From assembly GCA_033065855.1 (NCBI GenBank), contig JAVXUO010002348.1, positions 1 to 64,000 on the forward strand: a stretch of DNA of 64,000 nt, given 5' to 3'. The stretch is from Escallonia rubra. Taxonomy: Eukaryota > Streptophyta > Magnoliopsida > Escalloniales > Escalloniaceae. Made by a program: the position numbers and the translations under genes. The notes below the pieces were generated by a model. It saw only the letters and a list, made by a program, of their open reading frames with translations. It was not told the origin of the DNA and ran no database searches. Positions within the stretch are counted from its first letter, which is position 1; the number at the start of each line of letters is the position of its first letter. Below are positions 47,301 to 59,179 of this stretch, one piece after another.

Positions 47301-48485
47301 CATTGTATGAACGCACTATGACATTTGTGACGATGAGTAATGGCAGATGATTGATCTGAGCAGCCTATTTCTCACATTCGTCAGACACAAATTCATTCCA
47401 AGCTGCTAATCTGATTGGCTTCATACTGGAATGAACGGTAAATATGATCATAATTGTTAAAGTGATTTTTTAGAAAGAACAACATGAAGACAAAATTACG
47501 CTTGATCGATGATAACAATGTCTTGCACGCGTGCTGGATATCCCGATGCACGAGGAGTTATAGTTTTTGCTGATAAGACTTCAATTGCAATTGCAATAAT
47601 GTCTGTAGTCAGACGAAAAATAAAAACTACATAAAGTCTGCAACAGGTGGCTATAAAAATGTGAAGCTAAAGATTAAAATTTGTTTGGAATTTACCTAAG
47701 GTAGCATCAGTACCCAAGTAGTCATTAATTTTTGCTAGAGTCACGAAATTATATTGATGCAGTGTTCTGGTTGAAGGATTGTCAATGGTTTCTATGATCA
47801 TCTTCGAATTGAAGATGATTTGGTAGGTGTTTTCAACAAACCGTTGCATTAAACAAACCCTTTGCACACTTCCATTGCTGAATAGATAATCTTTGTCAGC
47901 GTTTAGGACCGCATTGAATATTGGAATATCATCACCAAAGGCAGTGGCCTGAATTTTTGTTCCCTGTGTCACGGTCAAAGGTAGTCAGTAGAGTAATAGC
48001 ACAACATTGTTCGTACACATAATAGTATCTGTTAAGATTTAAAAAATACCTCTTCATCAGCTAGTATGTAGTTCTGGAACTTGGTTACGCCTGACTTTGA
48101 CACTCGAACATGCCATTTCTGCAGAACACGAAGTTTGGCCTTCCAGACTTTGGTGTGCTCGTTTAGCTGATGAAGTGTCATGAATTCACCTGCCATAGAA
48201 CCTAGTAGGAACAAAATTGTAGTTACAATCAGCATGACAAAATCATGTCCTTCGAAGGAAACATTAGAGTATATTTAGAAAACTGTTTCAGTTGAGAAGC
48301 CTTTTTCACCATTTTTGCAAAGAGCAAAGTGAATAAAGCACCTCCAAGAACAGAATAAAATACAAGTAATTTTCTAATAGAAGCAAAATAAAGATAACAC
48401 AATATCTTGATTGACATATTTCACTTTTCATTTGCTGGATTATTTTGCAGCAATTGCGCGATTTAAGCTAAGTGGTAGGTATGCA
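44335..48485 (-). repeat. Inverted duplication D, right arm
   Basis: This arm matches 31050-38040 in reverse complement and runs continuously without the two large inserts of the left arm. Its inner edge (aatagtacacaggttttgaa) abuts LAZY-like copy 2. Its outer edge is gatttaagctaagtggtag at about 48460-48480. Confidence 0.9.
45719..48196 (-). pseudogene. RPA70-like single-strand DNA-binding protein, copy 2
   Basis: The same nine-exon structure as copy 1. Exon 1 (48196-48050) and exon 2 (47963-47696) are identical in length to copy 1. The stop TGA is at 45719-45721. Exon 3 lacks the 86-bp insertion and reads PARVQDIVIID. Exon 4 has a TAG at about 47369-47371 where copy 1 has TTG (CEKLAAQ), so this copy is truncated too. 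The GC donor after exon 5 is also kept here. The two copies are broken by different lesions, so both changes followed the duplication. Confidence 0.85.
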
Positions 48486-48679
48486 ATTGTCCTTATTTGC
48501 AGCAGGAGTTTAGGTATTCATTGGGATTCTCAAATTTCAAAGATACAACAAATATTCGACCCTGATTCGATTCTCTCCCAATTGGTTGGGCCGTAGGTGC
48601 GATGATTTACTTCGTTGAATATACAAAACAATTCCCGAAATCCCGAAATGGCTGGGGAGAGGAAAGGTGGGTCCAACGT

Positions 48680-49260
48680 TTGATTTCCTGAGGAAGCTGT
48701 CCTAAAAAAGTAGTTGTTTCTTCTTTTTGGGTCATTGCAGCATATCAGCAAAAGAATACCAAGAACTAAGGAAGAGCTACTTGAAGGTTAATGGCGTTTG
48801 CAAGTAAGTGTAATTGTATGTTCAATCCAGATTGGTTAACTGACATATTTCTAACCATATGCTGTCTTTATTCAGAGCAAAACAATCGGGTGTTGGAAAC
48901 AATTGGGGCTACCGTCGAGGAGTACTACAAGACGGACAAGAACATCAACAGTAGGAATGAGAGTAATGATTTTGAAAAAAGGAGTAGATGCAAGATTAGG
49001 AATTCAAATGGGGATTTGAGAGACCACGATTTTGGGCTCATGGGAAGTACTGGCCTCTCAAAGAAAAACCTGGGTTTGAAATGTTCATGAACCTTCACCT
49101 GGCACCATAACTTGCTTTCTACTTCTTCAGTAAACTCTATTTCCTCTGTTTGCCTAATTTGTTATTGTTTTTGCTTTCAGTGAACTACTGGCCTTCTCTT
49201 TCTCGATTTCTGTATCATTTTAATGGGAAATATGATTTGGTTCAGTTCGTCAAGACAGTA
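48680..49260 (+). pseudogene. Unrecognised gene fragment, third (inverted) copy
   Basis: This matches the reverse complement of 27920-28330. The exon at 48876-49090 reads NNRVLETIGATVEEYYKTDK, then NGDLRDHDFGLMGSTGLS and ends at TGA after LGLKCS. It has an acceptor (ttattcag) before it. This copy reads past the position where copies 1 and 2 have a TGA. Function unknown. Confidence 0.5.
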
Positions 49261-50309
49261 CAAACAGCACTTCCACAACCTGCTGCATCTTGTTGAATAC
49301 TTTCTGTTGCACGGCGTATAATCTTCTTAATGCATACTAAGCTTTCAGAATTACATGAGCTTAAACACGAGTAATATTAGTCAACTATCCCATTTTTTTT
49401 AATTGACCATAACAATAAGAAATTTTGTAGTTATTGAGTACATAATAATTCGTTAATAATGGGATAATGTACATATATTTATAGAATTTAGTTCAGCATT
49501 TTTAGTTACCTAGAAGAATGCAGAGAAAGAAAGTCCCTCAAGTTCATTGAGTAAAAACTAAAAAGTTATGTGGCTCAGCCAGATTTTTTACTACTGACAT
49601 AAAAGATGTTTGAGTAAACCAGATCAATAGTTAATTGCAAGTTGAGCTAACCAGATCAAGGTGTACAGAAGTAACCATATTAAGCAAATAACTTTAGCAG
49701 TAAGCACAGGTGCAATTTCTAATATTTTACTTTCTTTGAAGAGCCATAATATTGTTGTTTTCGATCTTTCATATTTGCCCTTTGAATTCCTTCTTCTGTG
49801 TAACCTACCAATTGGTTTATCTATTATTATGTTCCCGTCATGCAATGCTATTATTCAGTCTAGACATATACATAATATGAATATGAAATGATTAATTATC
49901 TTACTGGTTTTTCAGGAGTACTACTTTATGATTGTATCGTTCTATTGTCATGTGTCTTTGCTAACAATAGCAATTATCAATTGTTCTGTGAGACATTTAC
50001 ATTGCTGAGGAGGTACAAATTTCGTGTCATGACTGATTGAGTGTGGCGATACATTTATACAAAACCTCTACTCATCTCTTCATGAGTAGGATTTCAATGA
50101 CACGAGTGTTAGTCGAAACTTTGTTGGTGAATATTAGCATTTAGTTTTGTATAGATTTGTAGGCGTGGAAATGTTACAGGTGGATCTGAAGCTGTAGATC
50201 TATAGACACCTATCAATCCGAAAAGTTCTGGTGAGATTTCAAAGTTATGTAATTATTGTTGTGAACATGCCTTAATTCTATGGTTTACTACGTATGAAGT
50301 AAGTTTTTG

Positions 50310-51620
50310 ATAGATGGGAATTCCAACTCCTGAAGTTTTTGCAGGCTGGAATAGGTTTTGGTTTGTTGCTAGAGATGAGCAACCTTTATCACTCCAAATA
50401 ACAATTCAATACCAGCCAAACCTAGTGCCTTTTGAATGTCCTCATCACTTTCACCGTTTCCATAGGACATTGAAGTTAGCACCTTTTATACTATGTGGTT
50501 GTTGTTCAGCACCTGGACCGTGGTGCATAGGTAATAAGGAAAGGACTCTCGCTCAGTTTTCCGTTTGATACATACCGATATGGTACAGATAAATTCATGT
50601 ACCTGAATGTGTCGCAAATGAAGACATGGCCAAAAAAGTGTACTAAATGTCAGTCAAGACATCCACCCTTACCATGCAATCTTCATTATTATGTAAACTA
50701 AGTTCCTAGTACTATAAACCATGAACCAACTAATCCTAAGACAGATACAGTGCGTAGAGATGTAAGCATGTTTTTAATTAACTGCAAATCTCATTGAAGA
50801 AACCTCCCTGAGATGCTCTTTTATGGTATTCCAATAGAAGAAAAAATCAGCCAATAATGTAACCAAAGAACATAGAACATAGGTAGAATCTACGTAGCTG
50901 AAAAATTACCTGGAGTTGTGATAAATTAGGTGAAGAATTGACTGATAAGCTCCCTGGAAAAAACTAAGACCACATAATAAGGAAAGTTGCTATCAATTGA
51001 AGTTGCTATGTGAAAGAAGGAATCTACGAAAGAGTTAATAAAGCAATTACCTCCCTCTTTCGATTGTTCACAGCTGCGAGAAGGTAGTCGAACTTTGTAA
51101 TCTTCCTCCGCGAGAAACTTGAACATCTACATGAGTTGATGTAGAAGAAAATGAGAATGTGGGTAAAACCAAATATCCATTTCCCATGTGCAGGTGTACC
51201 GTGTACCGAGGACAGAGGAGACAAAGAGGAAAATTAGAAGCGGAAGAACAAGATGGAATATGCAGAACCCGGAAACATGCACCTGTACCCACGTGAGGAA
51301 GATTAAGTTTGTTACGAAATCGTATAGAACACGATAACGAAATAAGAAAATACAAGAAATATGAGAGAACTAAGTCAGATTTACAACGCTCCCTCACGTG
51401 TATCTCTCAACTGTTTTCCTACTCAAATAAGACTTTCTTCTTTGCCTACCCAAAGAAAGACTATCCTCTCTTTCCTACTCAGAGAATGACTTCTCTCTTT
51501 CCCTTAAACACAACACAAGACACCTTACTTATACTTGAGAAAGCAGTGACCTTCTCTCTCCAAGTAATGTGGGACAAGATGTCTTATGTACTAAGGTCAA
51601 GTTACAATCTTCTTTGAGGA
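50310..51620. other. Interior of the 49-53 kb segment: exon-like pieces
   Basis: On the minus strand near 51055-51115 an open piece reads KITKFDYLLAAVNNRKRE before a gtaatt donor. A diverged relative at about 57598-57660 reads ARITKTTLLSDLNNWKE before gtaatc. Both suggest an exon shared by the two regions. On the plus strand 50314-50568 is an open frame without family resemblance. Confidence 0.35.
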
Positions 51621-51960
51621 ACCGATGTGCGACTCCAATACAAGACATATATCAACAAAGCTCTCTGCCACCTTGGCATATAATCCAAATGACAAGACAA
51701 TAGCAGTACCCACGTGAGTAAGATGAACCTCTGCCATCGTGGCATATGTTCCAAATCATAAGACAATGACATGATCAGTAATTTGTTGCACAAATGTGGA
51801 CAATGTGTTAAAATGGGTGGAAATGAAGTTAGGCCCTTTTATACTATGTGTTAGAATAGATAGACTATGGAGACTCCCACGCGCTGGTTGTCTACCTAGG
51901 TTTTTTTGGTAGAAGAGGATATAATTTAAGAAAAATATGAATGAAAAAACAGTAAAGAAA
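51620..51960. repeat. Two-unit tandem repeat and Helitron-end-like sequence
   Basis: Units containing ctctgccacc(g)tggcata lie at about 51660 and 51727, each followed by aatccaaat or ttccaaat. Next, 51878-51900 resembles the terminus at 17839-17880: on the minus strand ccagcgcgtggg, then atag instead of ctag. The similarity to 17870-17960 continues for about 90 bases. It is probably a diverged copy of the same element family. Confidence 0.4.
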
Positions 51961-53691
51961 GATGAGAATGAGTCTGTTGTGACTACTTTAATTTTTTAGA
52001 TGTCGTCAAGATTAAAAATTCAAAAAAGAATTGGTGCTAATAAACATATAAGGTGTTTGGCATTCTGTCCAAGAAATTTCCTGAGTTCATCAGAAAGAAA
52101 GACTCTTCTCCACTATTTGTTTGTCAAGAAATTGCTACCGTAAACTATGAGCCGAGCAGTTCTAACACAGATAGCATCAGTTAGTATCTCATCTGGTGCA
52201 ATATTAAGTCAAAAGACTGCAATACTTTTCCGTATAGCTCCAAGAAACTAAAACAATACAATTTGGATGGAGCTTTTTTTTGTTACATAACTGGAAAAAT
52301 TGTTGCAAAATCACTTATGGACACGCGAAGTACTCAAATGCATTTTTTAAAACAAAAATGTTCTTTCTTTTTACCTATAAAATGACATCTGGTATTCGAG
52401 AATCATAACAGTTTAAGAAAGATGAATTTTTTTCATTTTGAAAAGCAAACCACAATACCATCAGACAGTGAAATTCTATTTCTTAAGTGACACTTTGAAA
52501 AGCAAACCACAATGTTCTTATTATCTATCTAGGTATTTTTTGGAAACCATAAAATGATTTAATAAAAAAAGAAAAGTTGAGAAGGTAAAATTTAAAGGTT
52601 CGATCACAGCAGCTAATGTAGTCATCTCTGTTGCCTTTTCTCTGAAAAAGTCGCTTCTTGAACAAGGAGGGAGTGATCGCCTGACTCCATTATTGCGAAT
52701 TTCATTTTGAATCGTTCTCGCAACCTTCAGAATTCATCTGCTATCAATTTAGAAATACATTTTTGTTACATTCCATATCTGGGTTTATTAAAGTCTGATG
52801 TGATTTAAGTCTTTAAACATCAAATCCTTCTAAGCCAATTAATTAATTAGGAATAGCAATAGAATAGGCACGTTGTAATTATTTTTTAATTATCATTTAA
52901 GAGATAAACATGCATACAATGATAAGAAAGGACTATTTTTACCTTTTAAAGTAAATATTTCAGAGAAAAGTGGTGTTAATCAGAAGAAGTACTGCTTCTA
53001 GATTATTTAAAGTAACCACAGAAGCAGCAACCTCCACTGGCTGAGGCACGTCACTTTTTAGTTTTTACTCAAAGAACTTGAGAGACTTTCTTTCTCTGCA
53101 TTCTTCTAGGTAACTAAAAATACTGAACTAAATTCTATAAATATATGTACATTATCCCGTTATTAACGAATTATTATGTACTCGATAACTACAAAATTTC
53201 TTATTGTTATGGTCAATTCAAAACAATGGGATAGTTGACTAATATTACTCGTGTTTAAGCTCCTGTAATTCTGGAAGTAAGCTTAGTATGCATTAAGAAG
53301 ATTATACGCCGTGCAACAGAAAGTATTCAACAAGATGCAGCAGGTTGTGGAAGGTGCGTTTAAAAGTTGACTAATATTACTGGTATAAAGATAGGATTTT
53401 TGTTATTTTTAAAAACCGAAGGACTTCCATACGAACACATTCCTCACTCCCTAAACTCAAAACAGAATGTCCCCAAGTTCTCCATAGAAGCACCCTAGCA
53501 GCCTAGTTTTTATATAATAATAATAAAGATAGGACGCCGACGTCTATCAAATAATGGTCCATATATGAGATTGTCTTCTCAATACAGGCAGTATTATATT
53601 ATGGAAATAATAAATAAACAAGGCATAGATTCAATTGCAACAGAGACTGCCAAAGCTGAAGCATATCAAGTATCTTAGAGGTCATTCAGTC

Positions 53692-53814
53692 ATGGAGGAT
53701 CAAACCCTAATTGCATCCCCTTCATCTTCTTCGATATTGGCTCTACCGCCCTGCTGCTTCCATGGCCCTATCTCTTCCTCGACTCCCCAATTCGGCAATA
53801 ACATCTTTTTCAGG
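53692..53814 (+). CDS. Possible short first exon, unrecognised
   Basis: ATG at 53692 begins MEDQTLIASPSSSSILALPP and continues to GNNIFFR next to a gtatgg donor. A Ser/Pro-rich start of this type is common in plant first exons, but no second exon was found. The frame ends at 53886. Confidence 0.3.
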
Positions 53815-53899
53815 TATGGACTCCCCGACACAGTTGTCATCTTTTTCTCCTTCCGATTCTCTCATGGCAATTTTAGTACATTGTGAAACTGGTTGGTCA

Positions 53900-54260
53900 G
53901 ATTGAGCTTAGCTCCATCTGTACCTGAAGTTGGAGAAGAATCATTATACATATGTTCTTTGAAGCTGGTATTGAGTTCTTTCCCACTAATAAAGTTGAAT
54001 TCAGAATAGAGATGGAGCTAAGCTCAATTTGAACAACCAGCTTCACAATGCACTAAGCTCAATCTGAGCCACAGTAACTACAGCCCTGTATTGAGTTCTT
54101 CTCCAACTTTCTTAGTGGGAAAGATTACAGCCCTGTATAATGATTCTTCTCCAACTTTATTAGTGAGAAAGATTATGGGTACATCCCTGTATTGAGTTCT
54201 TTGAATCGTTATGGGTACATAATACATATGTTTTACTTTATCCTTGTTGTAGCACTCAGT
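53900..54260. repeat. Cluster of short direct and inverted repeats
   Basis: The phrases tattgagttctt, ttctccaacttt(a/c)ttagtg and agctcaat(c/t)tga recur four to five times, some on the opposite strand (gttggagaagaatcattata at 53930 is the complement of 54137-54156). It looks like a scrambled minisatellite or a decayed element. Confidence 0.6.
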
Positions 54261-55330
54261 AAACTTTGCCTTACGGCAACATTTCATAGGATTAACACAA
54301 AATTCAATTTAACTTTGACTTTCAAAAATAATAGGATTAACACAAAATTCAGTTGAACATGATATTTCATGCGTACCTCAATCGGTTCGTGGTGGTTTAT
54401 CTAGACAACATGGTGGTGCATAGTGACAATACATTTCATTTGGAAGAATTGAACAAAAGACTTTGATACCATAGTTGTGGTTGATATGATAATCAAGGTC
54501 AGTGGAGCTCATACATTTAATTCGGAAGTGCAATCAATTCAATGCAAATCCTCATTTACCACTTCACTCCTAGACACCAGCAAATACTCAATATAGAGGA
54601 AAGGCATGGAAAACGTAATGATCTGGTCAGGCAAAAACAGTAATAGTATAAGGAAGTAGATAGATATCGCAAAGGTTATTATGATGTCATCAATTAAACA
54701 AATGAAGGTTCCTCACTTTGAATACAATCTATAAATATTACTGACTGTCAAAATCGGATGAGGCAATGTCACTTCAGAATAGTCTCCCTACAATCAGGAC
54801 CAGCTTTTACCAAAGCCAGCTCCAACTTTCCAGTAGTACCTTGGTTACACATGGCTGTGGGCTTCCCCTCATTGCCATCAACCTATTCTTTCTTATTATT
54901 GCTCAATGATCCCTGAATTGCACCAAGTAAACCATTCCAGTGATGATTTTCAGTTACTACGGAAAACATACAAAAATAGTAAGAATTTTGCCAAGTTCAT
55001 GAGGCTTTCACCATTACGCAGTGTGGAGACCCCTCAAGACAAATAGAATGCACACACAGTCTTAGCGAAGGTTGCACGTCTTGTAGAATTGCTTCGCGCA
55101 ACCAAGCCAACACGGATGATCCTAAATTACCGTGAGATGTAGTATAACATCAGCCAACAAGCAATAGATACTACTCATCCTAAAGAGGGACCAAACTAAA
55201 ATTTGATAGGTGATGGTAGTCGTCGCTCAATATTTGGCCCAATCAAAATCCAAACTGAAATTACAATCCAAAAATGAAACCAAATCAAATTGCACACTGA
55301 AGAAAACCTGAATGAAAATCAGAATCATAC

Positions 55331-55440
55331 CCAACAGTCTAGGTAGCACGGACACGGACACGGTGCCGGTACCGACACCGACGGGGACACCGGACACCGT
55401 ATATTTCAAAAAATCAGATTTTGGACACCGCATGACACCG

Positions 55441-55491
<51 letters not shown>

Positions 55492-56337
55492 CTATAATAG
55501 CATACAATAATGAAAAGTTTGTTAAATTGGTGGGCTGTTTTGAAATTATTGTACATTTGTACTTGTATAGCTGATTATGATTATGTTTGTATGAGTTGGG
55601 GTATTTTTATAAACTTATGGCACTAGTTTAGACAATAAGTTAACACGTGGGACCAAAGAAAGGCATAAAAACTTGGAAACTCTGACTCAGCAAAAAGACT
55701 TGTCTCTTGCAAATGAAAGGAATAGAAACTTGTCTCTTGCAAATGACTTTGACTCGAGTCTTGACAGAGGGAGAAAAAAAAAATCAAGAGAACGACTTCA
55801 AACAGAGAGGGAAGGGACTTGTGGGTCAGCGACGGGATCGAGGATCTCCGGCCACGATGAAGTGAGCTCCGGCGATGGCAGCAGCTGCTTCCGGCGATGG
55901 CGACGGCATCTGTCGGCATAAGGCTTCAGAATGTTGGCGACCAGCTCCGGCGACAGCTCCAAGTCGGTAATGGCTCAGAAGGGCTTCCGTGAGGTGAGAG
56001 ATAGCCCAGATAGGTGACGGCCGTAAGGTGAGTGAAGCATATGGCAATGGTTCAGATTAGGGCACAATTTGTTTTTGTAAAAAAACCCCACATTATATTT
56101 ATTACAGATTGACCCCCCGAAATTAGTTCCAAAAATTCCAAAGTAACCCCAAACGGTCCGACACTGCACACTGCCGTGTCCGACACGGTGTCGGAAATTT
56201 AAAATAAAAAAAAATCCTGACACCGATTGGCGGTGTCCGACACGTGTCGGCCGACGTCCGGAGGGTGCGGGGTGTCCGTCCTTTTAGGACACCATACCTC
56301 CACCTAGGAGAGGTGTCCGTGCTTCCTAGCCAACAGT
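55331..56337. mobile_element. hAT-like element with 8-bp target duplication
   Basis: The element spans 55339-56329 (991 bp). Its left end is ctaggtagcacggacac; the right end, read inward, is ctaggaagcacggacac. The flanks ccaacagt at 55331-55338 and 56330-56337 are identical 8-mers. The subterminal regions are rich in gacac/gtgtc motifs on both sides. No transposase is encoded. The interior has a (TA)n run and a G/C-rich stretch (55800-55950) that could be captured host sequence, with no family recognised. Confidence 0.88.
55443..55488. repeat. (TA)n microsatellite, about 23 units
   Basis: An uninterrupted TA run inside the hAT-like element, between the left subterminal repeats and the interior. 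Confidence 0.95.
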
Positions 56338-56399
56338 ACAAAACTCTTTTGAAGATATAGTAGGAATTTGACATATGCCGACTTTTCCTTAGCATTAGC

Positions 56400-57660
56400 G
56401 GTACAAGATTATTATTTGCAATCTAAAGCAGAGAGCAGTGAAAAAAAAACGACCAATAAAAAAAGTCAATGGAATAAAAGAAGCATTCAGAAAATGAATA
56501 ACCAACTAAACAGTCATATCTGTACTCTGATGTAGTGATATTGCTATATATGTACTTGTCGATCAATAGTATTGAAACAAAATGCAATAAGAATGGATGT
56601 CGTGTTGTGATATTGTTATATATGCGCTTGTCAATAGTTATAGAAACAAAATGCAATAAGAATTGATGTCATGAAGCAATTAATACAAACCCATTCTTAG
56701 TTTCCATTTCAAATCTATGCTTATGAATTCCAGTACACCAGATTTAAAAACTAAGGAGTCATGACATGTTGCCTGGTAGCTGCTGCTAGTGGTTGAACCA
56801 ATTATTTTGTACTCCCAAGCTGCATGCAAAACAAAGGCTAGCAGTAGTAGTTCCCCCAAATACCATGAGATTCTAAATACAATAAATTCAAGTATACAAA
56901 ACAGTGACTTCCTTGTTTCAAATAAATGGAAAAGCCTAAAAATCGTGGTATGCATGTGCTACATGATTAAGTTGGAACATTTCTTCTTTAAATACTGAAT
57001 CACAAGGGAAAAACTAAACCTTCCAAATCCCTGTTCAACCACTAAATTCTTCAGGTCAAATAAAATTTAAAGCCACAATAAAGAAAATTAAATTATCCAC
57101 GTGAAATACAAATTGCAGAGCACAGAAAATACATCATAAAATGTACAGAAATCATGCAACTTTGATGAATTGAAAAAGAAGAATAGGAGAACTTTCCTTG
57201 AATTGGCAATGACCTTATCCAAGAAAGCCATCTTCTCTGTTTGGTTACCAATACACAAATGCAACAAGCTTTCATCATCTATCAAACCACTATATGAACA
57301 ATAACTTTCACTGGACTACATCAACTATACTAACGACCTTAACCATTACAAGCTCTCCACAAAGTAATCCTCAGCTTTCAGCAAAACCAGACAAAAGTTA
57401 TATCATTTTCATTCAGAGGGGAAGTGGTGAATGAATTACCGTGCTTTTCACTATAACGCATCTTTCTCTAATTTCACCGCAATTCTCATTAAAGAGGCTC
57501 CAATGAAATGCTTATTGAGTTTGGCAAAGTATGAGTTCTGAAATAAAGATATTTAATTGAAGGTATGAATGAGAGAATTAGTAAAGTGATTACCTCCTTC
57601 CAATTGTTCAGATCGGACAACAAGGTGGTCTTTGTTATTCTAGCATAAATAGGTTCCTCC
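56400..57660 (-). other. Spacer with one exon-like piece
   Basis: A near-duplicate of about 40 bases (gatattg(c/t)tatatatg(t/c)(a/g)cttgtc...gaaacaaaatgcaataagaa) occurs at about 56536-56594 and 56610-56662. On the minus strand 57285-57186 reads MIDDESLLHLCIGNQTEKMA then FLDKVIANSRK before a possible donor; it looks coding but is unrecognised. Otherwise AT-rich. Confidence 0.35.
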
Positions 57661-57670
57661 TTCTGCATAA

Positions 57671-57711
57671 TTTGAGTATGCTTAGTTAGAAGCTAACTAA
57701 GCATACTCAAA
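57671..57711. repeat. Perfect 19-bp hairpin at the edge of duplication C copy 2
   Basis: tttgagtatgcttagttag, loop aag, then its exact complement. Similarity to copy 1 begins at the right arm of this hairpin; copy 1 (24432 on) lacks the left arm. Confidence 0.9.
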
Positions 57712-59179
57712 GAAGTAGATTCTTCATACTTAGAAACTACTGAACTTGATGAATTTCACATTTTACTATTTGGTCACAATTACTAATTTTTTTGGGAATT
57801 TAAAGGGCGTACCCATAGCAATAGAAACCAATGCCATGAAACAAACACAAATTGCAGATGAAAGTAAAAAACTGAAAACAGTTATAAAAGAATATAACAA
57901 GTTCTAAACAGAATAGTGGAAGATTGGAAGTAACTGATTCTACATCAACCACAAGGGTCCTTGGATTAGTCCGTCTGCAGTTGTTTTTAGCTTGTCATGA
58001 CTCAATTCTTTGATATAATTAGTACCATAGTTGCAGTGACAAAAACTTGGGAAGAAACCTAAGAATAAAGAGAATAACCACAACAGAGAGAATTACTTCT
58101 GCAAATGCTCTCCGGGAGGATATAATGACACCATCCGAAGTCTCAACATCAGGAGGAGGGTGCATAGAGCTTCTTCCTTGTATGCCAAAATGCTCACCCC
58201 TAACTGATGTCCCCTCCAGATCCCGGTTCTCATTCGTTGGTGCAGCATGAAGATCCAGGTAGAGTAGATTCTTTTAACCTTGAGTATTCTTTGCATACTT
58301 GAAAGGATGTACCCTTATCTCTGGGGACTTCATGCTAAATGAGTTGTCTGTACAACTATCACACTAACCATGCATGAAAGGAACTTGCTCAGCATTTAGT
58401 CATACAAAAAGCACTTAAACTCCAAAAATGAAATATAAGTTGCAAAAATCAAGTTCCATAACTGAAAGTACAAAAAATCCAAGAATTACAGCGATCTAGC
58501 TTATTGTAACATACCAGTTTCATAAATAAAGCATATAATTTCACGTTTCAGATATATACTTAAACCATTGACGGAGATTGACTAAATGGTCCTCAAATAT
58601 CAGCAAAAGTTATCACAGGTCAATTGTACAACATAATTTTTTTTTTCAATAACCGTACCAAAGTGGCATAGGTCAAAAGTTATGAGAAAGGTTTACTGCT
58701 GAAGTCAAGCCAATACAATCATGGTGCAAATTTTGTAAACCTTCAAACCCAAAGCCGCCACCCCCACCCCACCCCCCAAGATACCCCCAAACAACACAGT
58801 AAAGGAAAAAATAAAAAAAAGTAGAATTTCATATAGTGATGACCTGAATATCCAAACTTCCTGAAAAAGCTAACTTTTCAAAGCATTTCTTCCAAAAACA
58901 TTTAAAGTTAAGCATAAACAGTTACTTTGTTCCCTCCAAACTTCTCTTATCTAACAAAGAGAGCCCATCCCAGCTTGCCTTGCTCTCAGGTTGGCAAGAC
59001 AATCTAAACAAATTATGCAACTTCGGCATACGGAAACTAAACAAATTCAATCCAAAAAACAAATCATGATGAGGTCACACAAACCACACGCTGAAAGTAC
59101 ACATATAATCAACATGAAAATAATAAATCTAGCAAATTTTTTTGCAAAAATCATCTGTTCCCCCTTCCACCCTCCCTCC

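Larger units (their letters stand above)
49266..53363. mobile_element. Segment bounded by 320-bp inverted repeats
   Basis: 49266-49585 is the near-perfect reverse complement of 53038-53363 (shared blocks include acaacctgctgcatcttg and ttctttctctgcattctt). The 3.4 kb between contains only short frames. It may be a foldback-type or other element with long terminal repeats, or two opposed copies of one short element. No target duplication is evident. Confidence 0.6.

Noticed and set aside
55227..55556. Frame with a long Ile-Tyr repeat.
   Set aside because: It is the translation of the TA microsatellite inside the hAT-like element.
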